The notes: generated by a model from the letters alone, not told the origin. A stretch of 24,857 nucleotides of DNA from Temnopleurus reevesii (GCA_036244855.1 BQKZ01001755.1:100704-125560), one strand, 5' to 3'. Numbered from the stretch's first letter, positions 9,885 to 20,136 are shown. Program-made: numbers and translations.

Positions 9885-10075
9885 CAATGAATCATGTCAA
9901 AATATCTGTTCTGAACAAAATGGCAGCCCCCTTGTGATGTAATAGCAGACAATAACTTGTTCTAAAATATTGGGAAATTTACGCTTTTCTGAGTTCATTT
10001 TAGAGCTTGATCCAGTGTAATTAGTAGATAATGACACCTTCTAGGTGTATATTATCCAATAGTCTTCTTTAAAAA
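9885..10075 (+). repeat. Repeat R, interrupted copy, piece 3
   Basis: It resumes with CAATGAATCATGTCAAAATA right after E1 and matches the minus strand of about 13380-13575, including AACAAAATGGCAGCCCCC. Confidence 0.75.
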
Positions 10076-10359
10076 CAGGGTAGGTGCATTCAGTTATACA
10101 AACTGCTTTACAAGCACGCCCTGTGTACAATGAATCCTCTATGATTCGTTGTCCTTTAATATGTCTGGATTCACCTAATATTTTTCATTTCCATTACCCT
10201 GCCTCCAATATAAGTGGTTGATCTAACAACCCTCATACTCTCCTTCTGCTCTTACTTCTTCCATGGCCCAATTTGACCGATGATTCTATCAGCTATGCCT
10301 ACACTACCATTCTATCACAAGATGGTCAATGTATCATTCACCAATTCCTACTTTCAATT

Positions 10360-11778
10360 CTCCCTATCGCATATAGCCGATATCACCCGATATCACGCAC
10401 TTTGGCTTTGGCACGCTCACTTCCAGGATAAAGCACGCGCCAGCGTGATTTCACTGTATACCTTCTGTCTAGGACCACCGTCAAAGGTCATATAAAGGTC
10501 ATTACGCGCGCGTTAAAATTTTAAAATGCTGCAAATCATCTACAATCAAGTCTCCATACGTTTCAGGTAATTTCTAGCATTTCAAAAATTTGCGCACGTA
10601 CACGAGTGCGCGCGCGTCATCGCGCGTTTTACCACGATGCTGCTTCAAATAGCCAAATTCTTTGGTATATTCTGATAGAACATAGAATTCTCATTATTAA
10701 AAAGTTGACACCTTTTTCAACATTCTACGACCATTTTTAAGGAAATTACAGCCCGACAAAGTTTTCCGCGCGCACACGCGCATTCCTTCTTCATAGGTCA
10801 AATATGGGCAAAAACATGACTATACTAAAATCATTGTAGCTCTAAAAATAGTCCGTTAACCCCCAATTTTTTTTTCATGAACATGTTTAGTTTAAGTTGT
10901 AGATATGTTTTCATGTGCCATTAAACCTTTCATAAACGTTCTGACGTCATCAAAATGGCGCCTAAACTCAAAATTTCATTTTTTTTCGAAAATGTCGTCA
11001 TAGTTTTATGCAATTTTGTCCATAACTCCGTCAACATCGGCTGTTTTGGGCCCAGTTTTTTATATGGTATAGCCGAGACAAGTGTCTCCAGAATTAGTAA
11101 TCACGGTTTTTCATTTGGACAACGGTAACATGGTGTATTTTTACGATGTATATAGGCATGTCAATTTCCGCTGTTTTACACACAAAGTCTATGAGAAACA
11201 AATCTTGGTAATATCCAGATTCTACCTTCTTTCCCTTTAAGAGCAGCAGCTCCTTTATTCTTGGTCGATTTTCGCCCAGCTTTTAGTATATTGTAGCTGA
11301 GAATATTCCCTATCGTAAATGTGCCATTTATTTTTTAATCAGAAGTCGGGATCATATCAAAATTTTCTGCACAATGTATGACACGAGAATCCCAGTCCTG
11401 ATCTGCGTGTAATATCCTTTGGAGAAACTCCTGCATGTATTAATCAATGGGGAAAATCGTAGTTTTCTTAATATTAAGGTCGTGAGGTCGAGTACCAGCT
11501 GTGACATATTTTTTTTCATCTCTATTTTTTTTTTCTTCATCATATCTATCATCTTAAACACTATAAACATTAAGGACAGATCACCTAATTCGTCTACATG
11601 ACGAATTAAATGTCTAGTTATTATTAATTATACAAGCCGCTGACGAAGTTTACCGTAGAAAGCAATACACTTTTGAAAACGCGTGAATGTTACCAGAAGT
11701 ACCTGTGCCAAGAATTTGGGCCAAAATAATTAGTGCGCAGCATGCGTTCAGATTCGGAGAGCTATATGCGATAGGGAG
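10360..11778. mobile_element. TIR element E3 (1419 bp) with AATT flanks
   Basis: A perfect 18-bp inverted repeat, CTCCCTATCGCATATAGC, is present at both ends, flanked by AATT (10356-10359 and 11779-11782). The left half is rich in alternating CG runs (around 10500-10530, 10593-10626 and 10768-10785). Two segments, near 11043-11090 and 11267-11310, share a pattern of a CCCAG..TTTT run followed by TATA.GTAGC.GAGA. There is no convincing ORF. The family differs from E1/E2. It lies in GPR143 intron 2. Confidence 0.75.
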
Positions 11779-12028
11779 AATTAAAGATGCACTACAAATC
11801 ATTCTTTAATCTACAGTCATAATCAAATTGCAAATATTCTAGATTGAAAATTAATTCTTTTACTATGATATCAAGGTTTGTAAATATGAAGAGTAATTGA
11901 CACAATAATAGTTCAATAATTTAAACTTAAGTTAAATTTTGTATTAAATTAAAATGTTCAAGCTACATGTATCTGCATGCTTTGTAATTCATCACTTGAT
12001 TATATTATACAAAAATGGTTGTTCTTAC

Positions 12029-12132
12029 TGTTGCTAAGATACAAGACCACTCCCATCTACTGCTCGAAAGTTTGTTTGTTAATCCTGAACCTATCAGGAT
12101 ATGAAGAGACTCACTAGAAAGGACTATCAGAC
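12029..12132 (-). CDS. GPR143: GPR143-like GPCR, exon 2 (TM2 end, first extracellular loop)
   Basis: The exon is 104 nt, between acceptor GATGATTCAG and donor GTAAGAAC. It completes Gly115 with GT and encodes residues 116-149, starting LIVLSSESLHILIGSG and ending SSSRWEWSCILAT. Vertebrate exon 2 has the same layout: TM2 end, loop, then a W...C segment before TM3. Cys145 in WEWSC aligns with the conserved loop cysteine of human GPR143 (in WPAAFCVGS). The exon ends in phase 0, matching exon 3. Intron 1 is 552 bp. The overlapping open frame at 12005-12205 runs through both splice sites and is not itself the gene product. Confidence 0.82.
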
Positions 12133-12684
12133 CTGAATCATCATAAATGGAATAGAATATTGAGAAAGTGTCAAATTGGAAAACAAAACTACAGTCACAG
12201 TACAACAGACTTAGTATTATTTAAGATTATAAGAAAATCTATAATGAATTCAATAAAATAAACCATTAATTGTTAACAAAACATTTATTAATATCCAACA
12301 TATTACGATGGAATTTTGCCAAAAAAAATAAGATCAAACATTCCTAGAATCCAATCAGCTGAAAGGATTACTGATTTGTGGTACGCTGACAGGTGTATTT
12401 AATAGTGGTAAGATCAACACCAGTGTAGGCATCTATTTCCTACCTTGGTCACCACAATAATGTGATTACAAGTTTACAAGTTTTGTTGTTGGGTTTTTCT
12501 TGGGGGGGGGAGGGGCATAAATATTTCAGAGTTTTAGCGAAACTAATGTCTATTCACATGAAATCAGGAGGTCATCAGTGACAGTGGAGCTTCTCATAAT
12601 TACCCTTTAATATAAAAGCCAACATAACTTTATCATCTTTTACTCAAGAGAGACAATTCTCTGGAAAGACAACCAAACCCTTAC

Positions 12685-13027
12685 CTAAACATGCCATGAT
12701 GTCAGCAAAGGACAACCAGAATAGAATCCATTTCTGCCTGATCTCCATGAGCCCTGGAGTGACTGCACTATCCAGGTTAGATGTATCCTGCTTCCTTGGA
12801 AACAACATAAACACACTACCTAATACACTCAAGATAGACATGGCCAGCACTGTTGAGTTGTACAGATAAAAATACATCTTCACCCGATGGAGATAGTTGC
12901 TATGATCAGCAGGCACCAAGTCTGACATGTTTTCGGAGCTGGCTGTAGGCTCGATGTCAGACGTGTTTGATGCATTTGCAATGCCAAAGAATGAGCAGCA
13001 AAGTAGATCAAGAGTTGGTGAAGCCAT
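12685..13027 (-). CDS. GPR143: GPR143-like GPCR, coding exon 1 (N-terminus, TM1, start of TM2)
   Basis: This is the first coding exon of an ocular albinism type 1 receptor. In vertebrates GPR143 is an intracellular GPCR of melanosomes and endolysosomes that responds to L-DOPA and signals through G proteins. Reading leftward, the ATG at 13027 starts MASPTLDLLCCSFFG, close to the vertebrate start MASPRL..CC. Residues about 52-76 form TM1 and 99-115 begin TM2, ending in the family motif ADIMACLG (human CDLLGCLG). N-X-S/T sequons occur at N18, N21 and N33, so the N-terminal tail is longer and more glycosylatable than I recall for human. The exon ends at 12685 before GTAAGGG, splitting the Gly115 codon after its first base. 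As I recall, human exon 1 ends in the same Gly codon and phase. An open frame runs past the donor to 12644, but that part is intron read-through. Identity is firm; orthology within the clade is an inference. Confidence 0.9.
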
Positions 13028-13224
13028 TGTCAGAGTCGTGTCTGTAAGATATGCCTTAAATATTGACTTTCCTCAGACAAGAAAAAGATTGAAGAAATAG
13101 ATGCTCATCAAGTCACAAGCAATCCAAAGATTAGATGGTCCTATATTCACAGGAACTTCATCACTTTCCGTCTTTCACTCTTGTTTAGAATCCTCTTTAC
13201 TCTCCTCCATGGAACATCATCAAC
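13028..13224 (-). promoter_or_regulatory. Probable 5'UTR part of GPR143 exon 1, with upstream ORFs
   Basis: On the minus strand a strong acceptor, CTTTCTATTTTTGTCAG, precedes base 13224. This suggests that the exon with the start codon begins there and that a further non-coding exon lies upstream. The 197 nt between acceptor and ATG contain several short upstream ORFs: MMFHGGE, MEESKEDSKQE, MKFL and MSIYFFNLFLV, each closed before the main ATG. No TATA box or clear promoter was identified. An alternative is transcription starting within this stretch. Confidence 0.45.
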
Positions 13225-13379
13225 CTGACAAAAATAGAAAGAATGAATTAGTTACTTATCCAGCATCAATTTCTTAGTATAAACTCTGCCAGTCCCCAAA
13301 TAAAAAGCATCAAATGTTTAAAATTGAGAAACAAGACAACTGTAAATTTTTGTTTTTAACACAACAAATATACCTTTAA

Positions 13380-14345
13380 AGACAAAGAATCCTAGGGGAT
13401 AATATAATCCTATATTGGTGCCATATACCTCTAATAATTAGACTAGATTAAGCTCTAAAATAAATTTAGAAAAGCGTACATTTCCCAACATTTCAAAACA
13501 TGTTATCGTCTGCTATCACATTACAGGGGGCTGCCATTTTGTTCAGAACAGATATTTCGACACGATCCATTGAATGATATCATTCTCAATGGCAAGGGAA
13601 ATGTTAATGAAACTTCAAAATAATTCAATCTTTGGTGAATGAAATATGCCATATTGGAAAAAATGTGTGATAGGAGTCTAAAATTTTAATAAGACTTGTA
13701 ATAAATAATTCAGTTTTCAAATCATCTGTTTATACTAAAGAAATTTGTTTTTATTGGTCTTGCCTGGCATTGCAGACTTTCCTTTATTCAGAAGGCCTTT
13801 CATGTATTGTAATCTATTGTTTGAGTACAGGTGAAAACACAGTGTTTTGCTATTGACCCTTTATAAACACGAATACATGACTTTAAAAGGCCAAACTGTA
13901 CTGCAGATTTTTCTTATTGTTCTGGTCTTCATCTGATTGTATAACGCTATATAGAAAGTCACATACATTGGTTGAAATAGCCAACCGATAGTACAGATTT
14001 CTTTCTTTCATTTGTTTTGTAACAAGGAAACTTCAACTCTCCTCCGCAAAAACGTCATGCCCATGCTAATAAAATACAATTCTGATGAACAATAAATCCA
14101 GACCAGTTTTAAGATATTGAAATATGTGACCATATGTGAGATATATTTTTCTTCAAATTCTAAGCTTATGTTTCGATCAAGGACGTTCTACTCAGAGATA
14201 ACAAAATACTTTCTTGTACCAAAAAACAAAATGGTAGCCCCCAAGGGTATTGCTAGCAGACGAAGGCTTGGCTCAGAAAATGGTGATTTATCTCCCAATT
14301 CTGTTTTTTCATGTTCGATAAGATATTCCAATAAAGCGATAAATA
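13380..14345 (-). repeat. Dispersed repeat R, intact copy
   Basis: Read on the minus strand, this block matches, in order, the plus-strand pieces 4760-4945, 7664-8264 and 9885-10075. Shared landmarks include ATTGGGAGATAAATCAC, CAAGAAAGTATTTTGTTATC, TTTCAATATCTTAAAACTGG, GACGTTTTTGCGGAGGAG, TTGGCTATTTCAACCAATGT and GTTCTGAACAAAATGGCAGC. It lies upstream of GPR143 exon 1. A 130-codon open frame at 14117-14509 overlaps it and runs past its end. That frame has no recognisable domain and is probably fortuitous. Confidence 0.82.
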
Positions 14346-14987
14346 TCACACCTCCCGAAATAAGTCAAATTATTTTGGAGGGGTTTCAATACCCTTTAAC
14401 ATATACCCTAACATTTCTAGCTAGCAGATGCTGTTTTGGGGATTTTAACTTCTTTTCAATATTGATGTCAAACGCACGAATATTCATTAGCACTTTCGAA
14501 AATAAATGAAAATTATTACAGGCATGTCATGTCGAGATTTCCAATCCATGCTCGCGTGACTGGTCATTTTCATTCATTCCAGTCTCAGTCTCAGTAAGAA
14601 CTTTAGTAAGATCATCAATATCCTGTTTTTTAAAGTCACTTATGGTCTGTAGAAAGTAAATATTTCATTTGAAGAATTCCAATCCCAACAAAGTGTTAGT
14701 ACAAAGTTTTTCAGTGTTGCCATTTCTAAAATAAAAAAATGCAATCAACATTTTCTATGCATCTGTGGACTTCTTACAGCCTGGGTAATTTTAGCCTGAT
14801 TACACTCTCGTGTAGCACCAATTCAAAACTACGAAGTTAATAAACAGAGCCAAATCTGGACAGAAAAAATCCATCTGTTTGAAGGAGTTTTAACTCTAAT
14901 ACAAACAGCCAATTCCATGATTTTTTAAGACTTTTAATTCAAAGTCTCATGCACTTGTATGACCAGATTTGCGACGGCGGGGAATGC
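14346..14987. other. No feature recognised
   Basis: AT-rich DNA between repeat R and the U2 fragment. There is no splice-flanked coding block. Confidence 0.5.
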
Positions 14988-15027
14988 ATCGCTTCTCGGC
15001 CTGTTGGCTAAGATCATGTGTAGTATA
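14988..15027 (+). pseudogene. U2 snRNA 5' fragment
   Basis: ATCGCTTCTCGGCCTGTTGG followed by CTAAGATCATGTGTAGTAT matches the first 39 or so nt of U2 snRNA, which is nearly invariant in eukaryotes, with two substitutions (T to G at nt 16, A to T at nt 30). The branch-point recognition region GTGTAGTA is kept. Similarity stops there, and no Sm site or downstream stem-loops follow. It is a truncated retro-copy or the head of an snRNA-derived SINE. Confidence 0.85.
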
Positions 15028-15476
15028 TACTTCAACAGGAGCTTCTACTAATGTGAGGTGTATTCTATGCCTGAAGGCCTAAGGAATTTGGGCAAGCATT
15101 TGTTCCGTATGGGCTAGTAAAGTTTTTAATCACTTGCCTGTTGTACATTGGAGTTTTGTAGGGGCCTGAGGAATAGTACTTACATTTAATGGAAATAATG
15201 CACATAAAGGCAAAGGAACCAGAAAAATTATGAGCTGAAGCGCAGATGCACTGAGGGTGAAAATGACCTAATTATTCAACATGGACAGATCATCCAAGCA
15301 GCTTCCTCTAAGCATAGCTATGTGAAGAAGAACCTCAATCTGGGTGATTGTATTAGTGCAGGCCCCCAAGGCCCCCAAGTCTCCTAACATTAGTTCAAAC
15401 CAATGAGATCCAGCCTGATGTTAGCGACAATAATTCGTAAATTATACAAATAATATGAAGTATAATTAGAATTCTA
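15028..15476. other. Sequence between U2 fragment and E2
   Basis: It could be the body of an snRNA-headed SINE. No tail or flanking duplication was recognised and no gene is seen. Confidence 0.4.
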
Positions 15477-15862
15477 GGGCAAGTCCAAGCTATTTTGTAG
15501 TAGTCCGCGTGGGACATCACAAGTATATTAACCTCTTTTTCTTACAGTTAGTGATGAAAGTTCCATTATTGGATTTTTTCTGTTAGATAGTAGGTATCTT
15601 CACACAAAACAACGAAAATAATGACACATAGTCATTCCATAATTAATTTATGCTAATGTATTCTCCAGTAACGCGTGTGACCAGAAAGAGTACTCTTTTT
15701 TATTTCTTAACTTTGTTTCTTAATAATTGTTAAAATAACTATCCCACTGAAAAATCATTCCAAATAACTTATAATACATTTATCACTGAAGATAAGCAAC
15801 AAGTTTTATAAAAATTCAGAGATTATTTTTTTCTCAAGGACAATTTCAAAAAGATGTGTAAA

Positions 15863-15894
15863 GTAACGCGTGGGACAAGTAACGCGTGGGACAG
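15863..15894 (+). repeat. E2 abutting direct pair of the 16-bp motif
   Basis: GTAACGCGTGGGACAA is followed with no gap by GTAACGCGTGGGACAG. It corresponds to 8513-8544 of E1 in order and strand but carries the E2 version of the core. Confidence 0.88.
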
Positions 15895-16862
15895 TTTTGT
15901 CACAATGTATTAAATACTGAAAATGGCACATTTACTACAGAAAACTTTAAGTTTGGTATTTATTCAAACCAGAATTAAAGACATATACATGTAGATCTAT
16001 ACATGATGTTTGACTTTCTTTGTTTCAGGAAAGTCTTTATTTACATACATGTACTAATTCATTAATTAATTGATTAACTATATTATCAATTTTTTTTAAA
16101 AATTCATTTCTCACATCATTTTCATCAACATTGTCTGATTATAGTGGATGAAAGCAGACTAGATTTAAGATTATACATAATACAAATTATTTCTACAAAT
16201 TTAGGTCTATAGCCCCCTCCCCTCCCCCCGTTATTATTTCCTAATTTTGAAGCAAATATATAGTCATATTAAGATCAAACGCAAATCTTGAACCACTTTT
16301 TTCAAATTAGGATATTCTGACAAGCATTGAGTTTATAAGAGCAATCGTAAAAACAAAATAAACATGTACCAAACTAACATGTTGAATAGAATAATTCTGT
16401 TTGGTTCATGGTAACTCATTCCAATGAGGTTTACCTTTAACAACGAACTAAACATATTTTGGGGTAAAATAAAAAGTACAGAAGATGGATTTTTGGCACA
16501 AAATAAATTGAAGCTAAAAATTTAAATTGCATGTTTTGTTAGTTAACATATATTTTACATGTTAACAACTTTGAAATACAACTATACATACTGAAAAGCA
16601 ATGGAGAACATGTACATGTTATGTACTAAAATCCTTTGAATTTCTGAATAAAACGTTGAAAAATTAAACAATGGACTCCATGTGGAATTCAGTTTCTAGC
16701 AACAACTATGCTATGACTTGAATGCCCTAATGACAACAGGTTCTGTGTTTTTTAAATCTTTTGACAACAGTCTACTGTTGTCTTTGCTTAAGGAAACTGT
16801 ATCTCATGGCATACACGACCACAAAAAATAAAACATTGATATGATGACCTATAAAATAATCT

Positions 16863-16992
16863 GGGGCCTGTAACATAAAGGAGATACGATAAATTGAAAA
16901 TTAATTGTGTCTTTGTGGTACATATTTTGCCATATAGACATACAAAAAATATTTATCGTAAGTTTAATTGCATCTTTTATGTTACATGCCCC
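16863..16992. mobile_element. Small MITE nested in E2
   Basis: The left end GGGGCCTGTAACATAAAG pairs with the inverted right end GGGGCATGTAACATAAAA. The 130-bp AT-rich body has no ORF. No clear target duplication was resolved. Confidence 0.6.
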
Positions 16993-17434
16993 TGGTCTGT
17001 GCAAATGACATAAATGTCATGGAATTTTTTTTTAGAAACATTAATCAACATTTCATTCATAGAGATTGTCATTTCTCTTGCAGTTTTAGTAAAGATCCTA
17101 ATTGAAAATGGATGCACTGATCATATTAAATCAATAAGGCTTTAGATGTAAGCAGGGTTCTATTAAAAGTTTAATAGAAATACATTTCTATGAAGTAATC
17201 AGTGTGAGTCCAAACAAATCACATGTTTCCATATTTCTCACTGAAAAATTCAATAATGTTGTAGAAATCATTCTCATGAAGATTTAGAGCGGAAAATTCT
17301 GATACTGAAATTGGAGTGGGTATCTCCTTTAGTTTATAGAAGAGATAGAGACTTCATGGTTCTCCAAAGTTTTAAAGAAGTTCTTCTTCTTAATGGCATA
17401 ATTTCAGTAATACTTCCATTGTATTACACACATG

Positions 17435-17470
17435 TTGTCCCACGCATTACTCAAATGTCCCACGCGTTAC
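17435..17470 (-). repeat. E2 inverted-strand pair of the 16-bp motif, 20-bp period
   Basis: The minus strand reads GTAATGCGTGGGACAA (17435-17450) and GTAACGCGTGGGACAT (17455-17470), with a 4-bp spacer as in E1. Confidence 0.88.
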
Positions 17471-18028
17471 CAATCTAATTAAAGATTGTGTTAATTACAT
17501 TAATCTGACTAACTTTATTTTTCTGGTCATGATGGAGCCGAATATAGATTTGGTCTTTTGAAAGTTTCAGGAAAATTCAGTTGTTAGTTTTTATGCAAAT
17601 GAGAAAAAATGACCTAAAAAATTAACGCGTGGGACATGCCAATTTTGGCACCTCCCTCATTTGCATATCTAATTAGTTGAAAAATTGGAAATCAATGTCA
17701 TGATATCTTGTCATTCAGACTTTAGAGTCCCACTATTGTTGGGATGAAAAAGAGCAAAACTGTTAAGATATACTTAAAAATGCTGAAATATTAAGTGTCC
17801 CACGCGTTAGTGTGATTTTTTAATTTATGCAAATGTATTCACTTATTACCGGTCATGCATGAGAAACTTTCAATCTTCTGATCAGAATTCAGGATCTTTA
17901 ACATCTTGGCTTTAAAATGACACCTTGTTTGTCTTATTTGAATCCTTTTGAATTTTCAATCATAAGTGATCAAATAGCTTGGACTTGCCCTCTATTAGTA
18001 ATAATGAAGTATAAATCGAGGAGGTTAG

Positions 18029-18259
18029 CATTTCCCAGGTGCTACGCAGTGTACTTCACACAATGGAATTCAAAGAATAAAATTCCATGCAATCCTCGGA
18101 TCCCTATATAAGACCCTAACCAATGTACAGAATCATCTTTTCAAAGATGACCCAGAACACAACACATGCCATCATGGATCTTGTCAACACTTGAAAGTTG
18201 TCATGATCATATGGAGACTGAGGACTCAGTCAGAAAATCAGGTCAATTACAGAATCTAA
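18029..18259 (+). pseudogene. Possible transposase-derived fragment
   Basis: An open frame without a starting ATG reads RIKFHAILGSLYKTLTNVQN then HLFKDDPEHNTCHHGSCQHL and stops at 18257. The HLF.D...H..C....C arrangement resembles the HLFGDH..C..WC segment of transposase-like proteins common in invertebrate genomes, from memory. It lies immediately right of E2. Its link to E2 is unknown because it is outside the TIR. Confidence 0.3.
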
Positions 18260-19555
18260 CTCAACTGAGATTTCGTTTCAGAACAAGAAATGGCAGCTTC
18301 ATTTGTGTTGACAATATTCATGAACGCAAAGAACACTAAAAGAGCAGGATGTCAAAGAATAAATCAAACATGCAAACAAATTCATAAAACTCATGTTCGT
18401 TCGAAAAATGAACAATGCCATCACAAAAGGAAGCATACAATAAAATGCATGCAACCAAAAGGCATCTAAATTGTGATAATGCAAAACATGTTTAGAGATA
18501 TGGTAACATGCAATAAACCAAGCAATATCTGAAAATCAAAATTATCAAGCTCAGGGGCCTTAGTTCTAAAAATGAATGCCCTTATACCATATATACAATC
18601 AGACAATGAATACTCGATATGCATCGCATTAAGAAGTGTTGACTTCTGCGTCCCATAATACGGGAGGGATTTAATTTTTAGAGATATTAACACAAGCCTG
18701 GGAGGGAACCTCTTTGATTAAAAAGAAATGATATATCATAAGCAATTGTATAGAAGTGACGATCCTATATGATCAGACTGTAATGTCACGTAATCCAAAT
18801 TGGACAATTAGGCTAAAGTTAAACTGTTTTGAGTATTTTGTGAATATATATCGTAACTTTAAAAAAGATCGTAGAACTTCTTTATTCATTGTGCGATTTC
18901 GCTGAAACTTTTTTTTTTAATTAAAGCAAGTTATTTTAAGCAGGGAGTATACCGTTTAAAGATTTGGTCTGCGCCAAAGCAATGTTGCTTAGATTACAAG
19001 CATGGAAATCATAGAAACCTAAAACACAATGTAGAGGAAAATGACACGAAAAATATGAAAGTTGAGATACTTCAACGACAATATGATTACGATGGTTATA
19101 ATTAATGTCTATACGGCAATCATCATAACACGTGGCTTTCGGTCAAATGTAATGACGCATTCCACGCAGTTCCTAACAGTAAATTTAGTACAAGTTATTA
19201 TAACTTATTGTTTCTAAAAATCCGTTTTGCTCCACAGTTGGTAATGTTTGTTAATCTTCAAAATATTGAATAAATATAAATGCATCTATATGTTTTCCCT
19301 AGCGAATTTTCAGTAAATACATCATTATGATACCACTTTACACAAGGCGGTCTAATTTCACGACAAACAGTGGAGTTATACATTGAAATGTTAATCACGT
19401 GGTTATTTATTTATTGTCCAATTTACTTCAAACTTTTTTTTGTTTGATTTTTGTACTTTTAATAAATACAAAACTTTCTTGAGCATATCCAGCCAGTTGT
19501 GTAATAAGTAAATACTCTCTGTCAATGGAACGCGCTGTACGAGAGGTGATCTTAC
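18260..19555. other. No feature recognised
   Basis: AT-rich DNA with only short unrelated open frames on the minus strand. Confidence 0.5.
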
Positions 19556-19910
19556 TTCTATATACATTATATCCGTATCCACGTATCCAACGTCAAATAT
19601 ATATTCCATCTGTATCCCCGTATCCACGTATCCGCCGCCAAATATATCTCTCCACAGTATCCACGTATCCACCGTCAAATATATCTAACTTCTATATCCC
19701 CGTATACACGTACGTATCCACGTATCCACATATACATATATCTAACTTCTATATCCCCATATCCACGTATTCCTGTATACACATATACACAAAATATCTT
19801 CTTTCTGTACCCGCGTATCCACGATATATCTTCTTTCTGTATACGCGTATCCACGTATCCGCGTATCCACGTATCCAGGTATCCGCATATCCACATATCC
19901 ACGCAAATAA
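19556..19910 (+). repeat. CGTATCCA minisatellite
   Basis: There are many copies of the 8-mer CGTATCCA and variants (CATATCCA, CGTATCCG), grouped in larger units separated by TCAAATATATCTAACTTCTA-type spacers. Several overlapping open frames on both strands, rich in YPRI/GYVDT repeats, are by-products of the repeat. A lone copy of the word recurs near 20234. Confidence 0.85.
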
Positions 19911-19957
19911 CAGAGATATACCACTATGGCATATAATAATCATTCAATTTCCAAATA

Positions 19958-20136
19958 CAGTCAAACTTGTCTATAGTGGCCACTGTCTATAGCGACCACC
20001 TGTCTATAGTGGCCACTTAAATTGACGCCCACCAGGTGAAAGTGCATATTATAGAACCTGTCTATAAAGGACACCTGTCTACAGTGACCGGTTTTTCTGT
20101 TTCCCTTGGGGTGGACTCTATAGACAGGTTTGAATG
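19958..20136. mobile_element. pogo/Tigger-like MITE, TGTCTATAG family
   Basis: The ends CAGTCAAACTTGTCTATAG and, inverted, CATTCAAACCTGTCTATAG are flanked by TA. Interior copies of TGTCTATAGTGGCCAC recur. Elements with this word are common in marine invertebrate genomes, as I recall. Confidence 0.72.

Larger units (their letters stand above)
15477..17990. mobile_element. TIR transposon E2 (non-autonomous, 2514 bp) with TCTA target duplication
   Basis: A perfect 19-bp terminal inverted repeat, GGGCAAGTCCAAGCTATTT, lies at both ends, flanked by TCTA (15473-15476 and 17991-17994). The terminus is nearly identical to that of E1. Interior motif copies follow GTAACGCGTGGGACA: plus at 15502, 15668, 15863 and 15879; minus at 17435 and 17455; plus at 17622; minus at 17795. 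There is no long ORF. A small MITE is nested at 16863-16992, which accounts for part of the extra length relative to E1. Confidence 0.87.

Noticed and set aside
14117..14509. 130-codon plus-strand frame as a gene
   Set aside because: Its first half is the reverse strand of dispersed repeat R, the frame has no recognisable domain, and the matching R piece at 4760-4945 does not preserve the frame.
15477..17990. The repeated GTAACGCGTGGGACA motif as a CRISPR array
   Set aside because: Copies are in both orientations with irregular spacing of 0 to more than 1500 bp, inside a TIR element of an animal genome.
18103..18112. CTATATAAG as a TATA box
   Set aside because: It lies inside a transposase-like frame, and no start codon or exon with gene content follows.
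19525..19992. 155-codon frame rich in YPRI and HIHI
   Set aside because: It is created by the CGTATCCA minisatellite; similar frames occur on the other strand.
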